Origin: an uncultured Lachnospiraceae bacterium
GTDB taxonomy: Bacteria; Bacillota; Clostridia; Lachnospirales; Lachnospiraceae
DNA length: 50,740 nt
Direction of reading: 5' to 3'
NCBI GenBank assembly: GCA_910588655.1
Contig: CAJUPJ010000024.1
Span: 1-50,740, forward strand
The notes beneath the pieces were generated by a model that saw only the letters and a program-made list of their open reading frames with translations, did not search any database and was not told the DNA's origin. This document shows, piece by piece, positions 1 to 8,296 of this stretch. Positions within the stretch are counted from its first letter, which is position 1. Every line of letters starts with the position of its first letter. Both the position numbers and the translations under genes were made by a program.

Positions 1-155
1 CTGTTAAATGACAACAGGCTTTTAGAAGTGCTTAAAAATTTATGAAACGGACGTGTATACAACCTGATTGGATATTGGTTTATCTGGTGGAAGATGATAT
101 ATTGACGCTAACACTTACCGGCATGGGAACACATTCAGATTTATTCCAGGAATAG
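1..155 (+). pseudogene. 3' remnant of a YafQ/RelE-type toxin gene
   Basis: Reading from 42 gives 37 residues ending at the TAG at 153-155. They contain IQPDWILVYLVEDD and end in GTHSDLFQE, the hallmark C-terminus of YafQ-like members of the RelE/ParE superfamily (ribosome-dependent mRNA interferases of type II toxin-antitoxin systems). The in-frame upstream sequence has a stop at 33-35. A different frame from base 1 reads LLNDNRLLEVLKNL and then stops, resembling the preceding part of such toxins. The two pieces look like one gene broken by a deletion plus frameshift. The 5' part, and any antitoxin, would lie left of the window. It is probably inactive; the family assignment rests on the short C-terminal motif only. 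Confidence 0.6.
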
Positions 156-175
156 AATATGGAATTTTAGGAAAG

Positions 176-202
176 GCAGGGAGTTAAAACCCTGCTTTTG
201 TG
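176..202 (+). terminator. Probable intrinsic terminator after the toxin remnant
   Basis: GCAGGG (176-181) pairs with CCCTGC (190-195) across an 8-base loop and is followed by TTTTGTG. It sits 20 bases after the stop of the toxin remnant. The stem is short, so strength is uncertain. Confidence 0.55.
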
Positions 203-339
203 CTGTCATTCTTCTTTATAAAATTTATCCTTATCTGTTATAAGTTAGGAACTGCTGTTACATAAAATAAATTATAGGGTTTCTATTAATGTCCGTTTGT
301 CTGAATAAACTCTCTGCACCATATAATTACCAGCTATAA

Positions 340-435
340 TAACAGAGTGGTTTTTGTTAGTTTTACCAGCAAACAGCAGGTTTCCAGTGTTCCAGCTAAA
401 TATTTCCGATGACAGAGGCACTTCACGTGGTGGTA
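340..435 (+). repeat. R1 fold-back element, truncated copy (5' half)
   Basis: This stretch closely matches the 5' half of the minus-strand R1 copy at 49084-49260 and its flank. Shared blocks include AAACAGCAG, TTCCAGCTAA and ATGACAGAGGCACTTCA, in the same order and spacing. The second half, including the two conserved core boxes and the complementary 3' arm, is missing. R2 sequence follows from 430. It looks like a deletion derivative. From 203 to 339 I see nothing I can assign. Confidence 0.65.
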
Positions 436-496
436 CAATGTCATTTAGTTAAGAGTTTAGGCAAAAAAATTTTTATAGATTACCAAAGTGTAGATT
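430..496 (+). repeat. R2 dispersed repeat, copy 1
   Basis: About 67 bp that is roughly 85% identical by eye to the reverse complement of 26602-26668. Both copies share CAATGTCATTT, GTTAA, AGGC and ATTACCAAAGTGTAGATT. Its last 16 or so bases (AAAGTGTAGATT plus AGCTGG) also precede the R1 copies at 27080 and 49551, so its right end may belong to R1. No open reading frame is common to the copies. Function is unknown. Confidence 0.65.
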
Positions 497-498
497 AG

Positions 499-657
499 CT
501 GGCAAATTCCAAATGTGCTCCCTTGACAAACCTGAACAGCTGTACGAAGCCGCTGGTGCTTAAGCCCTGTTTTTTAGGGCTTTACGCACCATTGCGTGCG
601 AGTCCAAGCGGAAGCGTGCTGTTCAGGTTTGTCAAGGGAGACCTTTGGATTTGCCAG
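499..657 (+). repeat. R1 fold-back element, copy 1
   Basis: The outer arms CTGGCAAATTCCAAA (499-513) and TTTGGATTTGCCAG (644-657) are complementary with one bulge. A perfect 23-bp inverted repeat follows inside (518-540 with 618-640). Between these lie conserved core box 1, GCCGCTGGTGCTTAAGCCCT (549-568), an apical hairpin (AAGCCCT/AGGGCTT), and core box 2 with CCATTGCGTGCG (about 589-600) and AGCGGAAGCGTGC (607-619). Copies at 27080 and 49551 share the cores almost base for base but have different, still complementary, arms. It could be a mobile hairpin or a structured RNA. There is no coding potential common to the copies. From 658 to 820 nothing else is recognised. Confidence 0.8.
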
Positions 658-820
658 CGTATCCAGCATATGTAATTTTTAAACATCTTTTCTTGACTAA
701 ATGATATTGTAAAGTATCGTATGTGTGTCCTGTCATGGAAAAGTATTAGCTGGAACATATAGAAACGCTGCGTCCGTAAAAACAAAAAGCTGGTATTATA
801 TGGAATTCCAAATAAAAGCC

Positions 821-849
821 TTGATTAAATTATACATATGTGATATTAT
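821..849 (+). promoter_or_regulatory. SigA-type promoter for comM-dprA-topA
   Basis: TTGATT (821-826) and TATTAT (844-849) are separated by 17 bases. This lies 45 bases before the comM start codon and downstream of the repeat cluster. Confidence 0.6.
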
Positions 850-893
850 AACCAGAGGGGAAGCAGCCTGTTGTGTAAGTGGAAAGGAACTTT

Positions 894-2459
894 ATGTACA
901 GTGAAGCTTATTCAGCTATAGTCCAGGGCATTGAGGGAAGAATTATCCAGGCAGAGGCGGATATTTCGGACGGACTGCCCTGTTTTATGCTTGTAGGATA
1001 TCTGGCATCTGAAGTTAAGGAAGCCAGGGAACGTGTCCGTATTGCGTTAAAGAATAGTGGTTTAAGAATACCGCCTAAGAAAATTACTGTTAATTTATCA
1101 CCTGCTGGCATATATAAATATGGTACAGGCTATGATTTTGTGATTGCTGTTGCAATACTTGCTGCATTAGGGATAGTTAATAGAAAACACCTTGGCAGCA
1201 CAATTCTTATAGGGGAATTAAGCCTTGATGGCAGCCCTAAAGCAGTTAAAGGAGTTCTTCCAATGGTGTATACTGCTTATGAGCATGGCATAAAATATGT
1301 TATAGTCCCAAAGCAGAACACCAGGGAAGCAATGTTTGTAAAAGATGTTTTAATTATAGGAGTGGAAAGCCTTAATGATATAATAGATGTGTTAAATAGT
1401 GAAGAACCATCCAGATTTGCGTGCCAGAATACAGATTTGGATGGGGGTATATATGGTGGCATGGATAATATAGGAGAGGAACAGTCTGGTTTTGAGGATA
1501 TAAGCGGGCAGGAGCTGGCATGCAGGGCAGCAGAGGTTGCAGTTTCAGGTATGCACAACCTGCTTATGATAGGTGCGCCAGGGACTGGCAAGACCATGAT
1601 TGCAAGAAGGATTGCGGGAATAATGCCAAAGCCACAGTTTGATGAATGTATGGAGATTTCAAAGGTATATAGTGTTGCAGGGCTTTTAACCAGGGAAAAG
1701 CCTGTTATATGTTACAGGCCTTTCAGGACACCGCACCATACAATTACACAGACGGCACTTTCAGGTGGCGGAAGATATCCTAAGCCAGGCGAGGCCAGCC
1801 TTGCATCAGGCGGTGTGCTTTTCCTGGACGAGCTTCCAGAATTTAACAGGCAGGCATTAGAGGTGTTAAGGCAGCCGCTTGAGGACGGATATGTTAATGT
1901 ATCAAGGCTGGACGGGAACTGCCGTTATCCTGCAAGGTTTATGCTTGTAGCAGCGATGAACCCATGCAGGTGTGGTTATTTTCCAGACCGCAGGAAGTGT
2001 ACCTGTACACCACTCCAGGTTAAAAGTTACCTTGGAAGGATAAGCATGCCATTACTTGACAGGATAGATATTTGTGCAGAAACAGTCCCGCTCAGGATGG
2101 ATGAGTTAAATATATATGCAAAAAGAAAGAAGGGAACATCACAGGAAATAAGGGAACGTGTAACAGAAGCACATAAAATACAATATAAAAGGTACAGGAA
2201 TGAGAAGTTTAACTTTAATTCATACCTCACTCCTTCAAATATTGGAAAATATTGTGAATTGTCCCCGGAAGCAAAGGATTACCTTGGATATGTTTTAAAT
2301 GGCATGTCTTTTAGTGCAAGGGCATACCATAAAATAATAAAGGCAGGGCGTACTATTGCAGATATGGAACAGAGCAGCCGTATAGAGAAGCCGCATATTG
2401 CAGAAGCTATCTGTTACAGAAGCATTAATGATAAATACTGGAGGGAGGGGAGGGAATAA
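894..2459 (+). CDS. comM: YifB/ComM family Mg-chelatase-like AAA+ ATPase
   Basis: This is a 521-residue protein of the YifB/ComM family. Homologues include ComM, a helicase that extends branches during natural transformation in Gram-negative bacteria; its role in Firmicutes is less clear. The N-terminal ChlI-like domain (about 1-175) is followed by the AAA+ core with Walker A GAPGTGKT (227-234), the Walker B-like LFLDELPEF and the family signature MNPCRCGYF with nearby cysteines. The C-terminal Mg-chelatase domain closes the protein. I chose ATG at 894 because GGAAAGGAAC (881-890) is well placed before it; a longer reading from GTG 879 lacks a ribosome binding site. Length fits the family (about 500-510). 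The stop overlaps the dprA start, a conserved partnership in Clostridia. Confidence 0.93.
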   Translation: MYSEAYSAIVQGIEGRIIQAEADISDGLPCFMLVGYLASEVKEARERVRIALKNSGLRIPPKKITVNLSPAGIYKYGTGYDFVIAVAILAALGIVNRKHLGSTILIGELSLDGSPKAVKGVLPMVYTAYEHGIKYVIVPKQNTREAMFVKDVLIIGVESLNDIIDVLNSEEPSRFACQNTDLDGGIYGGMDNIGEEQSGFEDISGQELACRAAEVAVSGMHNLLMIGAPGTGKTMIARRIAGIMPKPQFDECMEISKVYSVAGLLTREKPVICYRPFRTPHHTITQTALSGGGRYPKPGEASLASGGVLFLDELPEFNRQALEVLRQPLEDGYVNVSRLDGNCRYPARFMLVAAMNPCRCGYFPDRRKCTCTPLQVKSYLGRISMPLLDRIDICAETVPLRMDELNIYAKRKKGTSQEIRERVTEAHKIQYKRYRNEKFNFNSYLTPSNIGKYCELSPEAKDYLGYVLNGMSFSARAYHKIIKAGRTIADMEQSSRIEKPHIAEAICYRSINDKYWREGRE

Positions 2460-3562
2460 TGGTGGAAATGGAACATATACATTATGTGTACTGGCTGTCA
2501 TGTTTAAGGGGAATAGGCAGGGTTAAGAGGAACAGGCTTCTTAAACTAATGGGAAGTGAAGAGGAGATATTTAATGCTGCTGGGGAAATGCTTTTTAAAG
2601 CAGAAGGGATAACTGGAAATGATGTTTATAATATAATGCAGGGAAGGGACAAGGCAAAAGTCCTGGAAGATTATGGCATTATGGAGTCTAAGGGCATAAA
2701 GTTTACATATAAAGGGCATTATACTTATCCTGGCAGGCTTGAGGGTATATATAATGCTCCATACAGCCTTTTTTATAAAGGAAGCCTGCCAGATAATAAT
2801 AAGAAATGTGTAGCAGTTGTAGGTGCAAGGAATGTATCATACCAGGGAAGTGTAATTGCCAGTAAAATGGGGCGGCAGCTTGCAGAAAATGGCATACAGG
2901 TAGCCAGCGGGCTTGCAAGGGGTGTTGATATCTGTGCACAGAGAGGGACGCTCCAGATAGCTGGCGGGAGGACTTTTGCAGTAATGGGCTGTGGTGTGGA
3001 CATATGTTACCCAAAGCAGAATATAGAAGAATATATGCTTATACAGAGAAGTGGCGGCATAATTTCAGAATACCCGCCAGGCATGCCGCCCGTTGCAGGC
3101 AATTTTCCTATGCGTAACAGGATAATCAGCGGTCTTTCGGATGGAATACTTGTAATTGAGGCAGGGGAAAAAAGTGGTTCTCTTATAACAGCAGAGGCAG
3201 GAACAGAGCAGGGAAAAGATATTTTTGTTGTACCTGGGGAGATTGGTAATAAATTATATTATGGAAGCAATGAACTTATAAAGAATGGTGCAGCGCTTGT
3301 TACAAATATAAGAGATATAATGGATGCACTTGGTATGTTCTACGATTGTAGTGAAGAGGGCATGAAGAAAAAAGTTGATGTTGTGCTTGAAAGGACAGAA
3401 AAAATAGTGTATGCTAGTTTAAGTCTGGAACCGGCACATATAACTGAAATTTCACTTAAAACCGGGCTTGGTATACAGCATACAATGGAAATACTTACCA
3501 GGCTTGAGTTAAAGCATGTTGCAGTTATGGCAGGTAATAATTATTTTGCATTAAGAATATAA
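2459..3562 (+). CDS. dprA: DNA-processing protein DprA (Smf)
   Basis: DprA binds incoming single-stranded DNA and loads RecA during transformation. The 367-residue protein has an N-terminal helical region (about 1-80), a Rossmann-like DprA core starting at VAVVGARNVS, the GLARGVD motif, GCGVDICYP, GGIISEYPPG, FPMRNRIISGLSDG and SGSLITAEAGTEQG, and a C-terminal winged-helix-like region (about 305-367). All family motifs are intact. The ATG at 2459 overlaps the comM stop (TAATGG), so translation is probably coupled. comM and dprA together suggest competence-related DNA processing, although the uptake machinery is not in this window. Confidence 0.95.
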   Translation: MVEMEHIHYVYWLSCLRGIGRVKRNRLLKLMGSEEEIFNAAGEMLFKAEGITGNDVYNIMQGRDKAKVLEDYGIMESKGIKFTYKGHYTYPGRLEGIYNAPYSLFYKGSLPDNNKKCVAVVGARNVSYQGSVIASKMGRQLAENGIQVASGLARGVDICAQRGTLQIAGGRTFAVMGCGVDICYPKQNIEEYMLIQRSGGIISEYPPGMPPVAGNFPMRNRIISGLSDGILVIEAGEKSGSLITAEAGTEQGKDIFVVPGEIGNKLYYGSNELIKNGAALVTNIRDIMDALGMFYDCSEEGMKKKVDVVLERTEKIVYASLSLEPAHITEISLKTGLGIQHTMEILTRLELKHVAVMAGNNYFALRI

Positions 3563-3647
3563 GATAAAGGACGCTGCTGCCTTGTTATTAAAAACAGCCA
3601 GGGACAGCAGCATAATGTATTACCAGATTGAAAGGAAGGAAGCAGTA

Positions 3648-5723
3648 ATGGCAAAGAATCTTGTAATTGTGGAATCACCATCAAAGGCAACTACTATTAA
3701 AAAGTTTTTAGGAAGTTCTTATGAAGTGGTTGCATCTAATGGGCATGTAAGGGATTTGCCAAAGAGCCAGCTGGGTATTGATATTGAAAATGGGTTTGAG
3801 CCTAAATATATTACAATACGTGGCAAAGGCGCGCTTCTTGCAACACTCCGCAAGAAAGTAAAAAAAGCAGATAAAATATATCTGGCAACTGACCCTGACC
3901 GGGAGGGTGAAGCGATATCATGGCATTTGTCCAAAGCGCTTAAGCTTGAAGATAAGAATACAAGCCGTATAACATTTAATGAAATCACAAAAAATGCAGT
4001 TAAACAGTCAATTAAAAACGCCAGGACAATAGATATGGACCTTGTGGATGCACAGCAGGCAAGAAGGGTGCTTGACAGGATGGTTGGCTACCAGATAAGC
4101 CCCGTATTATGGGCAAAGGTTAAAAGGGGGCTGAGTGCAGGCCGCGTGCAGTCTGTTGCACTAAGGATAATAGCTGACAGGGAAGAGGAAATAAATGCAT
4201 TTATTCCAAGGGAATACTGGACGCTGTCAGGGGAATTTACACCAGAAGGGGATAAGAAGCCTGTTATAGCAGATTTTTATGGCACTACCAGCAAAAAAAC
4301 AAGCATAGACTCAGAAAGCCAGATGGAGGAGATAATTGCTGGAATAAAGAAGTCAGAATTTAAGGTATCTGATATAAAAACTTCGGGGCGCAGCAAAAAG
4401 CCGCCTATGCCGTTTACAACAAGTACACTGCAGCAGGAAGCAGCAAAGACACTGAATTTTTCCACACAAAAGACAATGCGTCTTGCACAGGGGCTTTATG
4501 AAGGTATGGAAATTAAAGGGCACGGGACTATAGGGCTTATAACATACCTGCGTACAGATTCAACACGTATTTCTGATGAAGCACAGCAGGCCGCTGCAAA
4601 GTATATAGAAGAAAATTATGGAAAAGAATATATTGCAAGTGGTACAGCTAAGAAAAAAGAGAAAAAGAAAATACAGGATGCACATGAGGCAATAAGGCCT
4701 GCATATATTGATTTAACACCAGCACAGGTAAAAGATTCTGTGTCAAGGGATTATTTCAGGCTTTACCAGCTTATATGGAAAAGGTTTATGGCAAGCCAGA
4801 TGGCAGCGGCAAAGTATGAAACAACATCTGTAAAAATTGACTCAGACAAGTACAGGTTTACAACTGTCTCTTCTAAAGTGGTATTCCAGGGGTATCTGAA
4901 TGTATACCAGACGGATGAAGATAAAGTTGAGAAAAAGGTTTTCCCTAAACATCTGGTTAAAGGGGCTGCCATGAAAGCAGGGGAGTTTGAGAAGAAACAG
5001 CATTTTACACAGCCCCCGGCACATTTTACAGAGGCAGCACTGGTAAAGACACTGGAAGAACTTGGAATAGGAAGGCCAAGCACATATGCGCCTACTATAT
5101 CTACAATAATTAACAGGCGTTATGTTGCTAAGGAACAGAAAAACCTGTATATAACGGAGCTTGGGGAAGTAGTCAACAGCATAATGAAAAAATCCTTTGC
5201 AAGTATAGTTGATGTAAACTTTACAGCATATATGGAAGGGCTTCTGGACAGGGTTGAAGATGGTTCTGTCCGTTGGAAGACAGTTGTGGAAAATTTTTAT
5301 CCTGATTTACATGAAGCAGTTTCAATTGCTGAAAAGGAACTTGAAGAGATTAAGATTGAAGATGAAGTTACAGATGTAATATGTGAGGAATGTGGCAGGA
5401 ACATGGTTGTTAAATTCGGGCCGCATGGTAAATTCCTTGCATGTCCAGGGTTTCCGGACTGCCGCAATACAAAACCGTATTTTGAAAAGGCAGGTGTCCC
5501 ATGTCCGAAGTGCGGGCAGGATATAGTGGTAAAGAAAACAAAAAAAGGCAGGCGTTACTTTGGGTGCCTGGCTTATCCTGACTGTGATTTTATGTCCTGG
5601 CAGAAACCATCTGTTGAAAAGTGCCCTGATTGTGGAGGGGCGATGGTGGAAAAAGGGAATAAAATTGTATGTATGGATAACCAGTGTGGCTATGTTAAAG
5701 TAAAAGCAGCAGATACAAATTAA
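3648..5723 (+). CDS. topA: DNA topoisomerase I (type IA)
   Basis: TopA relaxes negative supercoils by transient single-strand cleavage. From ATG 3648 it has 691 residues. The TOPRIM domain is at the N-terminus (LVIVESPSKA and TDPDREGEAI, the metal-binding acidic residues). The catalytic tyrosine is Y300 in GLITYLRTDSTR. Three C-terminal zinc-ribbon modules follow, each with paired CxxC-type cysteines (CEECG..CPGFPDC, CPKCG..CLAYPDC, CPDCG..CMDNQC). The start is set by AAGGAAGGA (3632-3640); an in-frame reading beginning at 3582 would add 22 unconserved residues. It follows dprA as in many Firmicutes (dprA-topA-codY-fla). Confidence 0.95.
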   Translation: MAKNLVIVESPSKATTIKKFLGSSYEVVASNGHVRDLPKSQLGIDIENGFEPKYITIRGKGALLATLRKKVKKADKIYLATDPDREGEAISWHLSKALKLEDKNTSRITFNEITKNAVKQSIKNARTIDMDLVDAQQARRVLDRMVGYQISPVLWAKVKRGLSAGRVQSVALRIIADREEEINAFIPREYWTLSGEFTPEGDKKPVIADFYGTTSKKTSIDSESQMEEIIAGIKKSEFKVSDIKTSGRSKKPPMPFTTSTLQQEAAKTLNFSTQKTMRLAQGLYEGMEIKGHGTIGLITYLRTDSTRISDEAQQAAAKYIEENYGKEYIASGTAKKKEKKKIQDAHEAIRPAYIDLTPAQVKDSVSRDYFRLYQLIWKRFMASQMAAAKYETTSVKIDSDKYRFTTVSSKVVFQGYLNVYQTDEDKVEKKVFPKHLVKGAAMKAGEFEKKQHFTQPPAHFTEAALVKTLEELGIGRPSTYAPTISTIINRRYVAKEQKNLYITELGEVVNSIMKKSFASIVDVNFTAYMEGLLDRVEDGSVRWKTVVENFYPDLHEAVSIAEKELEEIKIEDEVTDVICEECGRNMVVKFGPHGKFLACPGFPDCRNTKPYFEKAGVPCPKCGQDIVVKKTKKGRRYFGCLAYPDCDFMSWQKPSVEKCPDCGGAMVEKGNKIVCMDNQCGYVKVKAADTN

Positions 5724-5913
5724 GATAATATAAAGCGTAGCATGGGGATTTTATGTACAGATAGAAAATACAGCCAGGAAGACTGCAGCAGAATGTGGTA
5801 TTTCTGGCTTGCGCAGGTGTGCAGGCATACATGCATTATTGCGTAGATGGTCTTACCTTAGTAAGACATATGCTGTACAGTAATGCTAAGAATAGAAATA
5901 ATGGAGAATGACA

Positions 5914-6702
5914 ATGAGCCTGGAACTACTAGATAAAACTAGGAAAATAAACCGCCTGCTTACAGAGCAGGAAACAGAAAAGGTAAATTTTACTGAATTC
6001 TGTGATGTTTTGTCGCTTGCGCTTGAATCAAGTGTGCTTCTTGCAAGCCGTAAGGGCAAAGTTCTTGGTATGAAGGAAAGGGAAGGGACAGATATTATAC
6101 CACAGCTTAGTGGCATAAAGCTTGGAAATTACTTAGATAAAGCACTACAGGAGAGGTTTATGAATATACTCTCCATAAAAGAAAATGTAAACCTGTTGGT
6201 TATGGGGCTTGACTGGGACAGGGCAGATGAATGCCAGGCAATGGCAGCACCTGTAATAATGTCAGGCAAAAGGCTCGGGACACTGTTTATATACAGGTAT
6301 GGCAGGCAGTTTACAATAGATGACATAATACTGGCAGAATATGGGACAACTGTAATCGGGCTTGCAATGCAGAGTGCTGAATCTGAGGAATTTTCAGAAG
6401 AGCACCGTAAAGAAATGGATATTAAAGCCGCCGTTAAAACATTGTCAAGGCTTGAGGCCCAGGCAATGGTATATGTGCTTGATGAACTTGGCGGTGCAAG
6501 GGATGGGGTGCTGGTAACAAGCAGGCTTGCTGATAAGGTAGGGATTACAAGGTCTGTTATAGTTAATGCACTTAAGAAATGTGAAAGTGCAGGCATTATT
6601 GAAACGAAATCTTCTGGAATGAAAGGTACTAATATCCATATAGTTAATAACCTGTTATGTGAAGAAATGCTTGTTCCACAGGATGCTAATTATAATGCAT
6701 AA
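5914..6702 (+). CDS. codY: GTP-sensing global transcriptional repressor CodY
   Basis: CodY represses nutrient-starvation genes when GTP and branched-chain amino acids are plentiful, and in several Firmicutes it controls motility. The 262-residue protein has an N-terminal GAF ligand-binding domain (about 1-155), a helical linker, and a C-terminal winged helix-turn-helix (about 180-262) with the recognition region VTSRLADKVGITRSVIVNALKKCESAG. I prefer ATG 5914 over ATG 5908 because GGAG (5903-5906) is 7 bases before 5914 and only 1 base before 5908. The 190-base gap from topA holds no recognised gene, only a short hairpin (TCTTACCTTAGTAAGA). The position just before flgB is conserved in Bacilli and Clostridia. 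Confidence 0.95.
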   Translation: MSLELLDKTRKINRLLTEQETEKVNFTEFCDVLSLALESSVLLASRKGKVLGMKEREGTDIIPQLSGIKLGNYLDKALQERFMNILSIKENVNLLVMGLDWDRADECQAMAAPVIMSGKRLGTLFIYRYGRQFTIDDIILAEYGTTVIGLAMQSAESEEFSEEHRKEMDIKAAVKTLSRLEAQAMVYVLDELGGARDGVLVTSRLADKVGITRSVIVNALKKCESAGIIETKSSGMKGTNIHIVNNLLCEEMLVPQDANYNA

Positions 6703-6703
6703 A

Positions 6704-6729
6704 AGAATATTACTTTGCAGTAATATTCT
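6704..6729 (+). terminator. Stem-loop after codY
   Basis: A perfect 10-bp stem (6704-6713 with 6720-6729) with a 6-base loop begins directly after the codY stop. It is AT-rich and no clear T-run follows (AAATAGG), so termination may be weak. It separates codY from the fla promoter. Confidence 0.4.
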
Positions 6730-6868
6730 AAATAGGTAGAAATAAAAAAGCAGGTACATAAGTAAGAAAATATTTTTTACCGGCATTATGCACAACGTGA
6801 GTGGCATTTTGAATGGAAGATTTTGTAACAAAAAGTGTGAAAAGTTAAAAAATTTTATTATATATACT

Positions 6869-6897
6869 TGTAATTTGACCTCAATATCTTTATAATT
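6869..6897 (+). promoter_or_regulatory. SigA-type promoter of the fla/che operon
   Basis: TTGTAA (6869-6874) and TATAAT (6892-6897) are spaced 17 bases apart, about 90 bases before flgB. The -10 is consensus. A second TATAAT near 6957 lacks a matching -35. No SigD/FliA-type promoter (TAAA-N15-GCCGATAA) is visible. This is likely the main entry for transcription of the 20-kb flgB-fliR part. Confidence 0.65.
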
Positions 6898-6985
6898 AGA
6901 TGTGTATTGTTATGCGGTAAATTTCCAAGAGGGAAGTACATAAAATTTGGAACGTGTATAATAAATTTGTGGAGAGGAGAATTGT

Positions 6986-7375
6986 ATGGTATCAACAGGA
7001 GCATTTAACTATATTAATGTGCTTGAGAAAGCAGCAGATGCAAGCTGGATTAGGAATGCAGCAATATCTAACAATATCGCCAATGTAGATACACCTGGAT
7101 ATAAGCGGAAAGATGTTGATTTTGAGACATATCTGCGGTGCGCAGTTTCAGGAGGGGGTTCACTTGATGATGAGATAGCAGGGGCTGACCTTGAAGTATT
7201 AACTGGTACTACATATACAGATTACGGAACTGTCAGTTACAGGCTTGATGGCAATAATGTTGATATAGATACGGAGAATGCAGAACTTGCCAAGAACCAG
7301 ATGAAATATTACACGATGCTTGATTCAGTTTCACAAGAGTTTTCAAGGCTTAAAAGTGTTATGAAGACAAGCTGA
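6986..7375 (+). CDS. flgB: Flagellar basal-body rod protein FlgB
   Basis: FlgB is one of the proximal rod proteins assembled on FliE and the MS-ring. It is exported through the flagellar type III system, so it has no cleavable signal peptide. The 129-residue protein has the N-terminal rod/hook signature SNNIANVDTPGYKRKDVDFE and a heptad-like C-terminal helix (ELAKNQMKYYTMLDSVSQEFSRLKSVM). The length is typical. GGAGAGGAG precedes the ATG. It is the first gene of the fla operon. Confidence 0.96.
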   Translation: MVSTGAFNYINVLEKAADASWIRNAAISNNIANVDTPGYKRKDVDFETYLRCAVSGGGSLDDEIAGADLEVLTGTTYTDYGTVSYRLDGNNVDIDTENAELAKNQMKYYTMLDSVSQEFSRLKSVMKTS

Positions 7376-7386
7376 CAGGAGGGTAT

Positions 7387-7827
7387 ATGAGAGTTTTTTC
7401 TGCTATGGATATAAGTGCCAGTGGCATGACGGCACAGAGGACGAGGCTGGATGTTATATCACAGAATATTGCCAATGTAAATACCACAAGGGATGCAGAC
7501 GGCAACCCATATATGAGGAAATCTGTTATTTTCCAGGAGAAAGTTTATGTTTCCTTTGATGAAGCCCTTATAAATGCAACAGGGCATGTAGGCAAAGGTG
7601 TTAAGATTTCAAATATTTTTGAAGATAGAAGTACAGAGGGGCGTCTTGTGTACGACCCGTCCCATCCCGATGCTGATGAGAAAGGGTATGTAATGTACCC
7701 TAATGTAAGCACAGTTACTGAAATGACTGATATGATTGATGCAAGCCGTTCTTATGAAGCGAATGTAACAGCGTTTAATGCAGCAAAGAACATGCAGCTT
7801 AAAGCGCTTGAAATAGGCAAGGCATAG
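7387..7827 (+). CDS. flgC: Flagellar basal-body rod protein FlgC
   Basis: FlgC is a proximal rod subunit and partner of FlgB. The 146-residue protein carries the rod signature SASGMTAQRTRLDVISQNIANVNTT at the N-terminus and the conserved C-terminal MTDMIDASRSYEANVTAFNAAKNM helix. It starts 11 bases after flgB with GGAGG upstream of the ATG. The length matches the family. Confidence 0.96.
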   Translation: MRVFSAMDISASGMTAQRTRLDVISQNIANVNTTRDADGNPYMRKSVIFQEKVYVSFDEALINATGHVGKGVKISNIFEDRSTEGRLVYDPSHPDADEKGYVMYPNVSTVTEMTDMIDASRSYEANVTAFNAAKNMQLKALEIGKA

Positions 7828-7910
7828 TTAAAAGCAGTAACAGGCAGATATATGGATGGGAGTAAAAAATATACCGCAGCAGGACAACGGCGGGGATGGA
7901 GGCTAATAAT

Positions 7911-8255
7911 ATGGATTTTTCACTGGTCAACGGTGTGGATTTTAATAATTACTTTAAAACACCATCAATTTCATCTGGTTTAGCAGATGGCAATGACCCT
8001 TTAATTATTAATCCAGGGGAAGGCAATACTACATTCCAGACTGCATTTGATTCAGCACTGAACCTGATAAGTGAGGCGAATGCATACAGCAATGCAGCAG
8101 AAGAAGAAGAAATCAAGTTTGCCCTTGGGGAAACTGACAGCATACATGATTTGCAGATTGCACAGCAGAAAGCTAATGTATCACTCCAGTATACAGTTGC
8201 AGTTAGGGATGCATTTTTGAGTGCATATAAAGAAATAATGAACATCCAGATATAA
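7911..8255 (+). CDS. fliE: Flagellar hook-basal body complex protein FliE
   Basis: FliE links the MS-ring (FliF) to the rod and is needed early for rod export. The 114-residue reading starts at ATG 7911, since GGAGG (7898-7902) lies 8 bases before it and an upstream in-frame ATG at 7896 precedes that site. The C-terminal part contains the family helices (ISEANAYSNAAEEEEIKFALGE, DLQIAQQKANVSLQYTVAVRDAFLSAYKEIMNIQI). It lies between flgC and fliF as in most Firmicutes. Confidence 0.92.
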   Translation: MDFSLVNGVDFNNYFKTPSISSGLADGNDPLIINPGEGNTTFQTAFDSALNLISEANAYSNAAEEEEIKFALGETDSIHDLQIAQQKANVSLQYTVAVRDAFLSAYKEIMNIQI

Positions 8256-8296
8256 AAAGTATCTAAAATCTTAACTGTTATTAGGGGAGCTTAGCT

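Noticed and set aside
582..785. 67-codon minus-strand frame at the left repeat cluster
   Set aside because: It starts inside R1 copy 1, has no ribosome binding site and matches no protein family.
340..860. Insertion sequence or integron at the left edge
   Set aside because: No transposase or integrase frame and no recognisable IS ends were found; only fold-back repeats are present.
5724..5913. Remnant of trmFO, xerC or hslVU between topA and codY
   Set aside because: These genes lie here in Bacillus, but no reading frame in the 190-base gap resembles any of them.
6940..6970. Second fla promoter at TATAAT near 6957
   Set aside because: The hexamer is good but there is no plausible -35 at 16-18 bases upstream, unlike the pair at 6869-6897.
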